NCBI GenBank assembly: GCA_036850595.1
Contig: CM072161.1
Location: forward strand, 7,089,905-7,153,904
Source of the DNA: Rhyacichthys aspro
Lineage: Eukaryota > Chordata > Actinopteri > Gobiiformes > Rhyacichthyidae
Direction: 5' to 3'
Length of the DNA: 64,000 bases
Shown: positions 12,960 through 23,639 of the stretch, piece by piece
Layout of the letters: every line of letters begins with the position of its first letter
Position numbering within the stretch: the stretch's first letter is position 1
The notes under the pieces: generated by a model
What the model was told of the DNA's origin: nothing
What the model saw: only the letters and a program-made list of their open reading frames with translations
Databases searched by the model: none
Made by a program: the position numbers and the translations under genes

Positions 12960-13100
12960 AGACCTTGCTTGCGCATGCATGTTGCACCTATGACGTCATT
13001 GTTTTCAGAGAGGTTGCCGCAAAGAAACAAAAACTCCTCGGCCGGATTTAAAAGGTCAAACTGCAGAGTCGCTGCGGTTTCGGCAAAATGCTAGTAGTCG
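12960..13100. promoter_or_regulatory. Orphan promoter-like cluster (CRE and NRF1-like motifs)
   Basis: Within 140 bases there is a perfect palindromic CRE, TGACGTCA (12991-12998), a TGCGCATGCA (12970-12979) resembling an NRF1 site, and several CpGs in a locally GC-richer context (GGTTGCCGC, CTCGGCCGG, GTCGCTGCGG). No open reading frame follows on the plus strand: the ATG at 13088 stops after seven codons. On the minus strand the HIPK-like pseudogene copy B lies downstream, with the SINE in between, so this may be its former promoter. That link is inference. Confidence 0.35.
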
Positions 13101-14140
13101 AAAATAGCTAGAAGACAGATTGTAATGCAGGGTCTGAGTGGGGCTCTAGGACAGCCCTATTCATCACTGTACAGGGTATGAAAGAAAGGACTGTATGAAT
13201 ATGGTGCTACACAACTTATTTTTTTGTCAAAACACTTATTGCTTCCTTCTTCAAAGCTTGTGTTGAAAAGTATACAAAGATCTAATAGTCTGGTGTGTTT
13301 AAGCAATCAAAACAATATTCTGTCATGTAAATATTCATGTGTTTGTAAAGAACACCGAAAGACACAAAAGGCTATAAATCATAACCAAATCATAACTTTG
13401 CACATGGTGATAATGTTGTTCCAATTATTTCCAGCACCTATTGCCTGTTTTATCTCTGTCATAAACCAATCGTAATGAGGCAGCGGTGAAGTGGCTCTAC
13501 AAAGACACGGGTATAATTGCATGTTTCTCTCCAGAGCCGCTCATAACTCTCAACAATGGTTCTCCGTGGCTCAATAATCCCACCTTCTCAACACTTTTGG
13601 TGAATTGTGTTTGTTGTTAATGCCATTCAAACACTACGTTTTTTGGGGAGGAAAAATAATTTACAAACTGAATATATTAAATTCTAGGCTTATCCTGATT
13701 GTTCAGTGTTTGTCCAAAGTGTGGGGCTGCTCTTCAGCTTTAGGTAATCAGAATCTGACACAAGCCAGTTGACACCTTTCTTGCGTAAAACAAAGCTCTG
13801 GATGTATGTGCTCTTTTATTAATGTGACAAAAGTAAAAAAATATTATCTGATTGACGTTTTGCAAAAATACATACAAATACATGGATGGGGCTTGCTTAA
13901 ATATGACCTATTTCATCTGTATTTGCGGTTTAGCGAATATATAGAAAATGAGGTTGCGTATCTTTTACTGAAAACTAAGCAGCATGTGACAGTGTCAAAC
14001 AATGATTGATGATTGATTAAAATAAATTTACAGCCATATGTCCCTCTGAGTAAATATGTTGCTCAGTTTCACCATGCTTATTAGCACACACAAATCTTAA
14101 CACACATGCACAAATCCTAAAGCTGCATTACCCATTAGCC
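13101..14140. other. Non-coding interval
   Basis: AT-rich DNA with no recognised gene or repeat; only short frames without family similarity. Confidence 0.5.
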
Positions 14141-14148
14141 CCTTGTGT

Positions 14149-14200
14149 AAGCCAGTGTTGGAATAGACACTTTCTCTTTTTTCTGCAGCCACTGATTCAG
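14149..14200. repeat. Dispersed repeat copy (pair with 18647-18715)
   Basis: The stretch GCCAGTG(T/C)TGGAATAG(A/C)CACTTTCT ... GCAGCCA(C/T)TGATTCA occurs here and again, slightly diverged, at 18647-18715 in the same orientation. Two copies in one window suggest a dispersed interspersed repeat. The full element boundaries and class could not be determined. Confidence 0.6.
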
Positions 14201-14204
14201 TGGT

Positions 14205-14640
14205 GACAAGTTGTGTAGACCTGTTCTGGACCAAACAAGCGAACCCTGGTCCGCTTGAAAACGTGGGTCTCAGTCCAATTGAATTGAACCCTGGTGCAGT
14301 TTGTTTGATTTGCAAATGAAAACAAACCAAACAGCAACCCAAAACTAGGAAGTGCATTACGCTGCAGGGCATTGTGGGTACCCACAACCAAAACAAAAGC
14401 GTAAAAGGTAGTCAACAGCTGAAGAAAAGAAGAAAAATGGCTCACAGTCAAATGTGGAGTGATGAGGAGGTGAAAGCCTTCATTAAAATATGGCCAGACG
14501 AAAACAAATCCCAATTGCTAGTTTCTACTCACAAAAACAAGGTTTTTAAGCTACTTAGTGGGAATAGACGAGTGGTCTTTCTTGTTAGTTGTGTTTTTTG
14601 TTTTTTTCATGCAGCGCCTCCGCAGGAGAGGAGAACAAAT
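14205..14640 (+). mobile_element. Harbinger-type transposon relic with Myb/SANT-like frame
   Basis: An ATG at 14437 opens MAHSQMWSDEEVKAFIKIW, the beginning of the Myb/SANT-like trihelix domain found in the second protein of PIF/Harbinger transposons (W-[ST]-DEEV-x-A-[LF]-I-x-IW). It is preceded by a KKRRK stretch. Similarity fades after about codon 45 (near 14570), where the frame runs into low-complexity sequence, so the domain is truncated. Upstream, 14218-14300, is a block with CAAGCG ... CGCTTG inverted arms and repeated GAACCCTGGT, which looks like a transposon subterminal region. No DDE transposase is visible. The class assignment rests on the motif alone. Confidence 0.5.
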
Positions 14641-14688
14641 CTTTACTTAAGATTTGGTTTGGACACACACTGTGTTAAAACCACCCTC

Positions 14689-15018
14689 CGTAACTTTTAG
14701 CCAGTAGAGGGCTTAGACCCTTCTTCAGACACTCTGTCTTGTTGCAACAGCAGAGTCATTTCACTGAGGTTTTTTGTTTATGGAAGGAAACTATCCAAAC
14801 CAGAAAGTTTGGAAAAAAGAAAAACAGTATGGTCATTTTTATTTATTTTGTACAAATAGCATCTGCTAGGGTCCAGTGTTTTGGCCAAGCTCTGCTCCCT
14901 CTATTTGAGACGTACAGACTATATCACTCATGTAATGTCTGTGCATCTCAGTGACAGATCTCATGTCTAAGAACCATTAAATGATTCGAGATTATATATT
15001 TTGGGGCTAAAAGTTACG
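14689..15018. mobile_element. MITE-like element with 14-bp terminal inverted repeats
   Basis: CGTAACTTTTAGCC at 14689-14702 is the exact reverse complement of GGCTAAAAGTTACG at 15005-15018, bounding about 330 bp with no coding capacity. This size and perfect terminal repeat fit a miniature inverted-repeat DNA transposon. I could not identify an unambiguous target-site duplication, so the superfamily is unknown. It abuts the Harbinger-like relic. Confidence 0.6.
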
Positions 15019-17200
15019 CCGTGCTAATGCTAAAAGGTTTCGCAGGGTGCCTTTAAGAGTCTGAAATGTGCTGAGTTAGGGCGTGGCCACAACTCAACAT
15101 TTGTTCCATCACTCAGTGCAAACATGCAGTACCTTTTTCATGTTGTGCAATGTGGCTTACCCAATCTTATAAGTACAGTGTATACTTGGCTTTATTACAA
15201 CATGCTTTTAGGTGATTCAAATGTTTTGCTCAAATTCAAGACAAAGAAATCATATTACAAGTACTTTGGTTAAGGTGATAGCCCCATAATTTCAAGGAGA
15301 AGGAATAAAAATTATGGCTTTAAATCACTAAAACAATTGAGTTACAAGTCAAACTCCACATACGTGTGAGGAATCTGCAGGAGTTAATTGAAGTGACATA
15401 TAAAACAAGCATTTGCAGCTGATCAATTACTACTAATGCCAAAAAACACAATAAATAGTAACAGCATCAAGAGAACAGAGTTGAATAATGATTATTTGCT
15501 GTAGTGAAACAACATTGATTGGAATTAATTCAGTGGCGTGACCATAACCATGACCACACTTTTAAAAGGAGCTACTAGCATGGCGACCTTTTGTTTTGTT
15601 GAACGTGCTTTTGTTCTGTGACACGGGGTCCTCTGCTGAAAGCATGAAACCAGATTTCATGCAAATCCATCAAACGCTGAGATGAAAGGTACCACACTGA
15701 GAGTTTGGCCTTCCATACAAATGGAAATGCCGCCATGGATGCAGATGGGTCATTAATGTCAACGTTCTGTCTTTGTTTCGCCATGACACTAGTTATAAGT
15801 TCATGTTGCTCTGACATTCCCGCACAGGTCTGATTAAAAAGTCTTTATACGACCTTGAATCCTGGATCGATAAACACCTACTTTGGTAAATTTCAATAAA
15901 TAGAAACATCCTGTTTCTAATGATTGGCAGCACCATGTTTAAAAGGAAATGTAATCATGGAGACAGTTTTATTGCCATGCATTTGTAAAGTCATTTTTTA
16001 AAATTTGATCACGTCTTGAGAGCCACACATTTCTGTCATTTTTATCATTTGTTAAAAATTATTCGAATTTCTGCATCAAGAATAATTAACCATGACTTCC
16101 CCTGAGCAACTGTGCAGTCTAAAGGTTAGCTGCTTTGCTCAAAGGCACTTAAGGCAGTAATTACTAATACAGTAAGGGACACTAGATTATGGGCGTTTAG
16201 GGAAAACTCAATTCTTTTTCAGATTTCGACAAATGACCATGGTTAAACTTTTAATGGAGTGTATTTCATCCACTGATCACACAGACACTTAGGGAGGCGA
16301 TCTTTAAAAGAGAATTATTAATGAAGTAGTGTCATATCAAGCCCAGGATATAACTATTTTAGATTCATTTGAAATCAGACAAATGAAAGTCTGTGGTCTA
16401 TGCATGTTTCATGAATCACATGAAGGGCTTTCCGCACATTTCCACTCGAGTACTTTCTAAACCAAAGGCATGACTATGTATTTTCATTTTATTTTTAAGC
16501 ATGAACAAGCCAAGTGAGCTGGTGCTCTGCCCTCCGACACAAAAGCTCTTCATTGTAGAATAAGGTGCACAGTAACAGCTCACTTTATGCAACAGAAAAA
16601 TTGTCTTTTTATTGTTGTAAAAATTTCCCTCATGCACTACAGAGGACATTGCAAAAGTAAACAGGATACGGAAATATGCCATAAATGTAATGTTTGCTGA
16701 AGGACCGCTAATAAAATCTGAAATAGAAAGACAACACTAGTTTTTCATTGTTGTTGTTTTCCGCACATGCTTGTGAAAATGAAACGGTAATAGTCAATCA
16801 CAAAACACTATTTTCTTTCCCTCGAAAAGCATGTTGCCACTCAACACAAAGACTGTATGGGCCACAGTTCAAAAAGCCACCTTCAGATCTTGCATTTCAA
16901 TCCATCTTCTTGCAATCTGGGCACATATGTCCAGCTCAACTCACTGTATACACATAGCAGGCGTTGTTTTAAGACTGCAGTAGGTTGCTTTTTACTCTCC
17001 CAAAGCTTTTGATCAGTTCAAACAGGATTTTTGTGACCATTTGCTTCTAATACCTTCTTTTTGCTGTGTATAAGCCAATGGCACTACTGAGATGTGACTA
17101 TTAAACTCTTGACAAAGTTTGCTGCACAACTTTCTAGTGTTTTCTCTTTAATGACCCTCTCGGATGTAAAATGCATCATTAGCAATCACATCACATATCA
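15019..17200. other. Non-coding interval
   Basis: AT-rich sequence with no recognised gene. Individual frames of 60-90 codons on both strands show no domain signature, no good splice context and ordinary intergenic composition. Confidence 0.5.
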
Positions 17201-17216
17201 TAAGCCAACACAACCT

Positions 17217-17343
17217 ATAAATGCAACTGGATAGACATACCACTAATCACCATTGAAGGGGCGGTACCAACATACACAGAATAAACTCCCTCTGGACTAA
17301 CACAATTTGAAAAACATTTAACCAATCAGAAAAACGGAGCATT
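17217..17343. repeat. Dispersed repeat copy (pair with 23504-23635)
   Basis: The segment with AAATGCAACTGGATAGA, ACATACACAGAATAAA, CAATTTGAAAAACAT and AACCAATCAGA is repeated at 23504-23635 in the same order and orientation with moderate divergence. Positions 400-440 carry a fainter hint. It is an interspersed repeat of unknown class. Confidence 0.65.
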
Positions 17344-17394
17344 AAATGTAAAGTCTGCCCCATTGAGGAATTGGCCTGGTCGTATTAAGCTCAC

Positions 17395-17470
17395 TGAAAG
17401 TTCAATGGGAAGGATTCCAGACCCAACTGATCTTGCTAAGAAAGTGAATGGGTTTGGCTGGCCAGAGTAT
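17395..17470. repeat. Dispersed repeat fragment (inverted relative to about 30649)
   Basis: The sequence AGTGAATGGGTTTGGCTGGCC (17442-17462, with minor changes) is matched in reverse complement by GGCCAGCCAGACCCATTCACT just upstream of the Helentron-like array. It appears to be the end of an interspersed repeat present twice in the window. Confidence 0.5.
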
Positions 17471-18029
17471 AACATTTGAGTTAAATTAAAGGTTATAAAT
17501 GCAAATGTTTTTACTGTAAAAGTTTAGGGTTTTTTTTATTTTAAAGAGTGGCATATATCTCTAATTATTAACTGTATTGTTGGATTAAGTGCCCATCACT
17601 AAACTGATGTCCAAGTGTGGCCTTACTCCCGCAGCTCATTGTTCTGTCAGCTGCGTTTCCTGTCACCATAACGACAGTCTGTGAGCTCTTTTTCTGTTGA
17701 TGAGCGTCAGCCCGAATAAACTGCGCTCCATGTCTGACTTGTCCTGAACAGCGAGACGTGATCGGTGCCAACACCTGCAGGGAGACGGCCATCGGAGCCA
17801 CCACATTGCACTGGGGCAGAACATCTGTGCCTGAGGCGGGGCATGTGCACTTCTGGGGTTCACTCCTGCAGTTTGGCCTCTTGGGAACTCTGAGCTGGGG
17901 TAAAGACAGCCGGATGTGTCCCCTGCTCTTCTGTCCCAGCTGGAAAGGGCAAGACGCCAGATTGAATGCCCCGACCAGGCTGCAGGTGTACCCCGCTCCC
18001 CCCTCAGTCTTTCTCCACTATCAAGATAA

Positions 18030-18240
18030 GGAGGTGGCAGTAATTGGTGGTGTTTTTTATGGCTTTTTTGGCAATAAATATCATATGCCACTGACCTAGA
18101 CTGGCAGGCATTTGGCAGGGTCCATCATTAGAGTGGGGGGCGCTCCGCTGTCCATATGCCAAAGTGCCATAATTGGCTGGTGATTCTGTCCTATACATTT
18201 AGTGCGGCGGCCAGACAGATAGACCCCCTGAGTAAAATGG
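18030..18240. other. Possible conserved non-coding element
   Basis: This block is rich in homeodomain-like and NFI-like words: GCAGTAATTGG, CATAATTGGCTGG, two copies of CATATGCCA (about 18083 and 18152), CATTTGGCAGGGTCC and GTGCCATAATTGG. The composition and motif density resemble vertebrate CNEs around developmental genes. Without an alignment this is only a suspicion. Confidence 0.25.
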
Positions 18241-18646
18241 CCGGTGTTTCCCTCTGGGGCGCTGTGTCCAATCACAACTCACACAAACCGACTCTCCAGG
18301 AAACCACGCAGCCTCACGCCTTCTCATTTCCTTCAATTGCCTCATAACTTCAAAGACAACTTCAAAGCCTTTGGGTCTCCCCCTGTTTCAGTGAAACCTC
18401 GAGATCCACGAGGCTTTACAGACAGTAGTCTTCTTTATTTCCTCACAGTGGTGGATAAATTTTTGTGAAGTTTCTTAGAGCTTACACTTAACTTCTACCT
18501 CTGAGTTTAGCGTCAGACCAGTGCAATCCTGCGGTGTTTTATTTTACATCGATGCATTAGTGATATTTATGTATGTTTCACTCTGCTTCCCTTTTCTCTC
18601 ATTTTTTCTAATTTTTGTGCTTTTTCTTTGTATAAACAGACATAGC

Positions 18647-18715
18647 CAGTGCTGGAATAGCCACTTTCTGCGTAATTTCGGCAGCCATTGATTCAATATT
18701 ATAAGTATTATAGAC
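18647..18715. repeat. Dispersed repeat copy (pair with 14149-14200)
   Basis: This is the second copy of the GCCAGTGCTGGAATAGCCACT ... GGCAGCCATTGATTCA repeat; it continues with a weaker AT-rich extension. Confidence 0.6.
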
Positions 18716-18719
18716 CAAT

Positions 18720-21700
18720 AGCAAATGGTACTGTCACTTATTCAAGAGCAAATATGTGATTGGTAAAAGCTTTTATTATGTTATAATTCTCAGCGTTTAA
18801 AATCCTTCCAATCCTTCCAATACATTTTAAAAATCACATACTGTCCTTTTAATTTAAATGTTTATTACTATTTGTGTATTTTGCACATACTGCACCTTTG
18901 TATGTGCACAAATGAAAACCCAACATTCATAAAGAAAAAACAAAGTCGGATACAAAAAAATGTTAACAAAGGAAAGGCCTAGACTTTAAAATCCGAGAGA
19001 TCTAAATGTTCATTGTCTACAGTTAAGTGTTTTGGTGGTGAGTGTGAATGTGAAATACCAATAATATAGATATATATATATGCGACTTAACAATGTGTCT
19101 GGATTTTAAAGCTTGTGTTCTTTTATTGTGGCGGACGTAATAACAAGGAGTGACAGAGCCAATATGCTTTAGTCAAAGGATTATCCTAGATCTCCAGAGA
19201 CCAGAGTTACACAGGGGCCACTTAGGGAGGAAGTTAAACAAAGCTTCAGCCTCCACCCCTCGGTCCGACTCTCTAAACCCTGCGCAAACTCTGGATAATT
19301 GCACAACAAAGACACAATTAGCCATGACCCATGGATATTAGTAGGAAAATATGGAGCTGCCATTTATGCCAGTGGACATTTGCATCTCATGAATGCTCCT
19401 CTGCAGACTCTTCATATCATTTTTTATTCTGCTCCTATTTTATTTTCAGATGAATGCAGATAAATGCAAAGTGCTGATTTAAATATGCATTACTATTACA
19501 AAAAAAAAAAAAAAAAAAAAACACCCTCTGAAACTGAAGGTGGTAATTTTGGAGCTCCAGACCGCATCTGCCTCCCTGGGGTTTGACTGCAATCCTGCCC
19601 ATTTCAAGAGCTCCTCCAAGGCTGACCCCGTGCACCATGCTCCAGCAGGACTTAGATGTGACTGGACTGGAAAAAGACCTCGGTGCCATTCAACCAGATT
19701 GGGTTACATTGTCACAATCAGCGCATGTGGACCTTCAAAACACTGGGGTTCATTCCAATCAACGCTGGAGAGAGAAAATATTGCGGCGTGGTGGTGAAGA
19801 GGCCTGCGTGGTATTGATTGGGGCTATAAAAGATGAGTTATTTGTCAGCCTGAGATTCTGAAGGAGTGGGAAAACTTTGGAGCTTGATTGCTTTCCCACA
19901 GTGAGGCGCGCAGTGGACAGCAAACTTCAAAGAGGCCACATTTTCCACTGGGAAAAATCAATGGAGTGGCAGTTACAGCTTAATAAAAGGTTCACCTGGA
20001 GAGAGCTAACTGTCAGTCACTGTCTAATAACTACAGCATAGTAGATCCAATGATCATGTTGGAATGGTCAGTACTAATAAGTTGGAAGTAATGCCATGTC
20101 ATTTACAGTAGTAACGGCATAAGTGGTTGTTGTAGTCGGACCTCAAACACTGCCAATACTGCAACCCCATTGGTCCGAGCTGGCTGTGGTTTGGTGGAAA
20201 TCGCTTAGCTTTTTAAGGACAAGATGGATTTCTGTGAATTTGTGAATGCCCAGGTCATGGGAGAATCTAGCTGCTGTATGAGGGTTTGTGTGTTGAGATA
20301 TCTAAAGCCCCTTTCACATGTGCAGCCTTAAAAGCAAAGTTCCTGCATTTGACCAGGAAAAGAGCCAGAACTGATCACTCAGATAATCTGTTATCTTGCA
20401 GATAGATTGCTGGAAAGGCTGTGGTGTGAATGAAAGCAGGAACATTCCCAGCACATTCACTGAACATGTGTATCCAGACTTGCTCTGCCTACTCGTTTAC
20501 AGTGTTGACTTTAATACTTTAATACCTAAAACTTTAATGAATGTTACTGCCCCAACAAGCCATAAGCCTCATCTTTTTCCAGCATTGCCATATAAGTTTA
20601 AACAAGGGTGCACCTTCCATTTGTTCTGGCATTTCTATGGATCACAGGTTTTTCCAGTCAAAGTCTACTTGTCAGTCAAAGTCACGTTACTCTCTTCATC
20701 TTGGTTCACATAATAACAATAGTAGTAAATATTGCAATGTAAGAAGAAATATGCCAAAAAAATAACAAAAAATATATCTATCTTCTAAATGGCAGTGCAA
20801 AAGTATAAACAGTACAAATACAGTGGACGGTAGTAAGTGAATGAGCTGATCAGTTTGGTTAAAGTGACAGGAAAAGTTAAAGTTTTGTATGAAACAATGA
20901 ATTTTGACACACTACCACAGCTGCTGTCCCACCATGACAACTTACCTTTTAATCTGGCTCCTCCTCTTCCTCCAAAAAAGTCAAGATGGCAGCCACAGAG
21001 AATGGAAAGTGTACAGACTATTTATTATCTATTATGAGTCCTCTTTTGCATCCATTATTGTACACTCGGGTACAGTATAAAAATAAATAGAGAAATTGAA
21101 AATAGGGCGACATACAGTAGCTGGGTTCGAATCTAGAATCAAACGGATGATCCAACTTTTTATAACTGAAATCTGAAATCCTCTAATTTTAACAGAATCC
21201 CTAAGGTTTAATAATATTCAGACTTTGAGTTGCATTTGTTCCAATGGATTGCAAATGGAAAATAAATGTACTTTTGTTCTGTATTCATATCCACTGAGGT
21301 GCATCGTGCCTGAAACACCCTGAAGGCTGCTAAAACAACCTGCCCCTCCCCTCTGTGATCCGCTGCAGAGTCCAGCTGGGCCCGGCTCCGTCTCTCTGTG
21401 GGGCTGATGAGGCTGCACTGTAACAGGTACCTCCCCAGGTGCAGGGACCTCCTCCTGCCCGGCTAAGCTATTGCCCACCGCCTCCACAAAGCTGAACTTA
21501 ATTAGGCAAAGGGAGGGCTACCGCTGGCCAATAATGAGCCGGAGTGAGAGTAATGTCAGAGGATGGAAGGATGAGGAAGTGGGGGTCTTTTTTGTTTTGT
21601 CTGTGAATTATGGATTTTAACCATCTGGACGTTCAGGAGGGGCCGCAGCGCAAAATGATTCGGCTGACGGATGACTTTAACAAAGATGTGGCAGGAGAGG

Positions 21701-23500
21701 GGCGTGTCGCAGATCACAAGCTGAATTACAGCACCGTGACTGGGCTATTGTGTGGCATGATGGCCTGGTTATTCACAGCTGGGGCAACCCAAATTGTTCT
21801 TTTATATTCTTTTATTCTTTTTTATTGAAGCCTGAGGGGTTGGGAAAATGATTAACAGACAACACAACAAGATGGACCTATTATCAACCTTTCCCTCTCA
21901 ATTTAGCCTCCAACCATTTATTTCCACCACCGGCTCCGTCATGTAAATGCGGCGGCTCTGCTTGGTTAACTGTGCCACAACTGGGCAGCCCCCGGAAAAG
22001 TGGTTAAAATAACACAGCAGGGGCAGCACAATCAGATATAAGCCAAAACAAAAACAAAAAAATACAAATTTGATTGTTTGGTTCTGGTGATAAATTTAAA
22101 GCCAGCCAAAACCAGTTACAGTCCATGTTAATCCACTTGAAACCCAACCTAATCCATCTACAACTAGTTTAAAATGAAACTTCCAAGTACACTTATTTGT
22201 GGAAAAAAGAAAAGTTGGCAAGTTTTGATCAATCTGTGATGCACCTATGTTCCTTGCTCTTGACCTTCCATTGATCTGATTGGTCAGTTGTTGGTGAGTA
22301 ATCTGATTAATGCCTGGTTGAGTCAGAATTCTTTTTTTTTAACATCAACTTTTCAGACTTTACACTCACAGGACTCTACACTGCTGTCTAGTCTCATGGA
22401 GCTTTTATTTCCCAAAATGCCTCTGTGTATGACAGATGTGTTTAGAGTTTTATTGACCTGGTGACCTATGCTTATACAAGATGGTACTTGATGGTAACTA
22501 ATAGAAAAAAATGCTTACTACACAGACTCAAAAAGAAAATACAAATATACAAAATAAATTAATATAAGAGACAACACTTCCTTCAACATCTTGATGGAGT
22601 TTTAATTAAACCTATGATGCCCCTGGAGGTCATCTGATGGAGCTAGCAGAGATACCCGCTAAGCTTTATGCTAACTCTATCCCTTCTGGCAGCTCATCTC
22701 TGTTTTGCCTTTTCCATCTGGTGTCCATTTTGCAGCCCACCTCTTTAAACCCTGGAGGGGATCAGAGGCAGGACAGACCCGGGACCAGCTTCTCGAAGGG
22801 CACCAGTCTTCTGTCTCTCCATAAACCCGAGCAAATGGCGTTTTCATGGCAATTAGGACGCAGAGACGTGGCTCTCTTCCAGCCTCCCACTGGCCTTGCT
22901 CTGCGGCTGGTACCGGCGATCTCACATCTTTCACACTGAAGCCATTAGTGAGGCTGGCCCGCCGGCGAGCGCTAATTGTTGGCCTCTCAGGAAATGACAG
23001 TAGCGCTAATGGTGATGGCGTCATTTAAAGGCTGCTGAGATCACAGACAGTTTACAGTGACCTGAAGGTATTCGGGCCACATCCGAAAACAGATGCATTT
23101 CCACACTTTTTACATGCCTTTAATGAATCTGTTAACTTTGAAACTGACAAGTGACATGGTGACCCAGAACATGACCAAAAGTTCAGGCTAGATCCACAAC
23201 ATGTCATTATACATAAATGTATAACTTTTAATGTGTTTTCACTAACACTTCAGGGTTATAGGAATAGGCTTTTGAAAACACTCAGTTTAAGAGGTAATGA
23301 GTTTGAGAACTCCTGTTTGTTTTTAAATCAATAATCAAGTTTTCCAAGTTAGTAAAGTGTGTAGATTGTGTTGATTAGCTTTCCGCTCTGAAAGGCGGAA
23401 TATTGACATTGCTGTTCACCAGCCAATTTTTTAATTTGTACAAAAAATTAGTCTTATCCTAGATGATTGAGTCTGATTTCTAGAGACAGCACAAACGTAA
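18720..23500. other. Non-coding interval with a poly(A) run
   Basis: No gene is recognised. A run of about 22 A's lies at 19500-19522. The blocks 19540-19870, 21300-21560 and 22630-23040 are more GC-rich and give overlapping frames on both strands, but none shows a protein family signature or splice-site framing. TATAAAAG near 19827 has no visible associated gene. Confidence 0.45.
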
Positions 23501-23503
23501 AAT

Positions 23504-23635
23504 ACCTCTAAATGCAACTGGATAGATGTACAGCCAATCCAAATTCAAGGGGCAGGACTGACATACACAGAATAAATTGCCTCTAAACCACTGCAATTTG
23601 AAAAACATAGAACCAATCAGAGAAACTGAGCATTT
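23504..23635. repeat. Dispersed repeat copy (pair with 17217-17343)
   Basis: AAATGCAACTGGATAGATGTA, GACATACACAGAATAAA, TGCAATTTGAAAAACATA and AACCAATCAGAGAAAC match the 17.2-kb copy in order, with small substitutions. Confidence 0.65.
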
Positions 23636-23639
23636 CATT

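Noticed and set aside
17663..18099. Overlapping 113-142 codon frames on both strands
   Set aside because: Both strands are open because of GC-richer composition. No domain, signal peptide or splice frame was found, and the block continues into CNE-like non-coding sequence.
22637..23028. Overlapping 100-115 codon frames on both strands
   Set aside because: Mutually overlapping on opposite strands, with no family similarity and no supporting splice sites.
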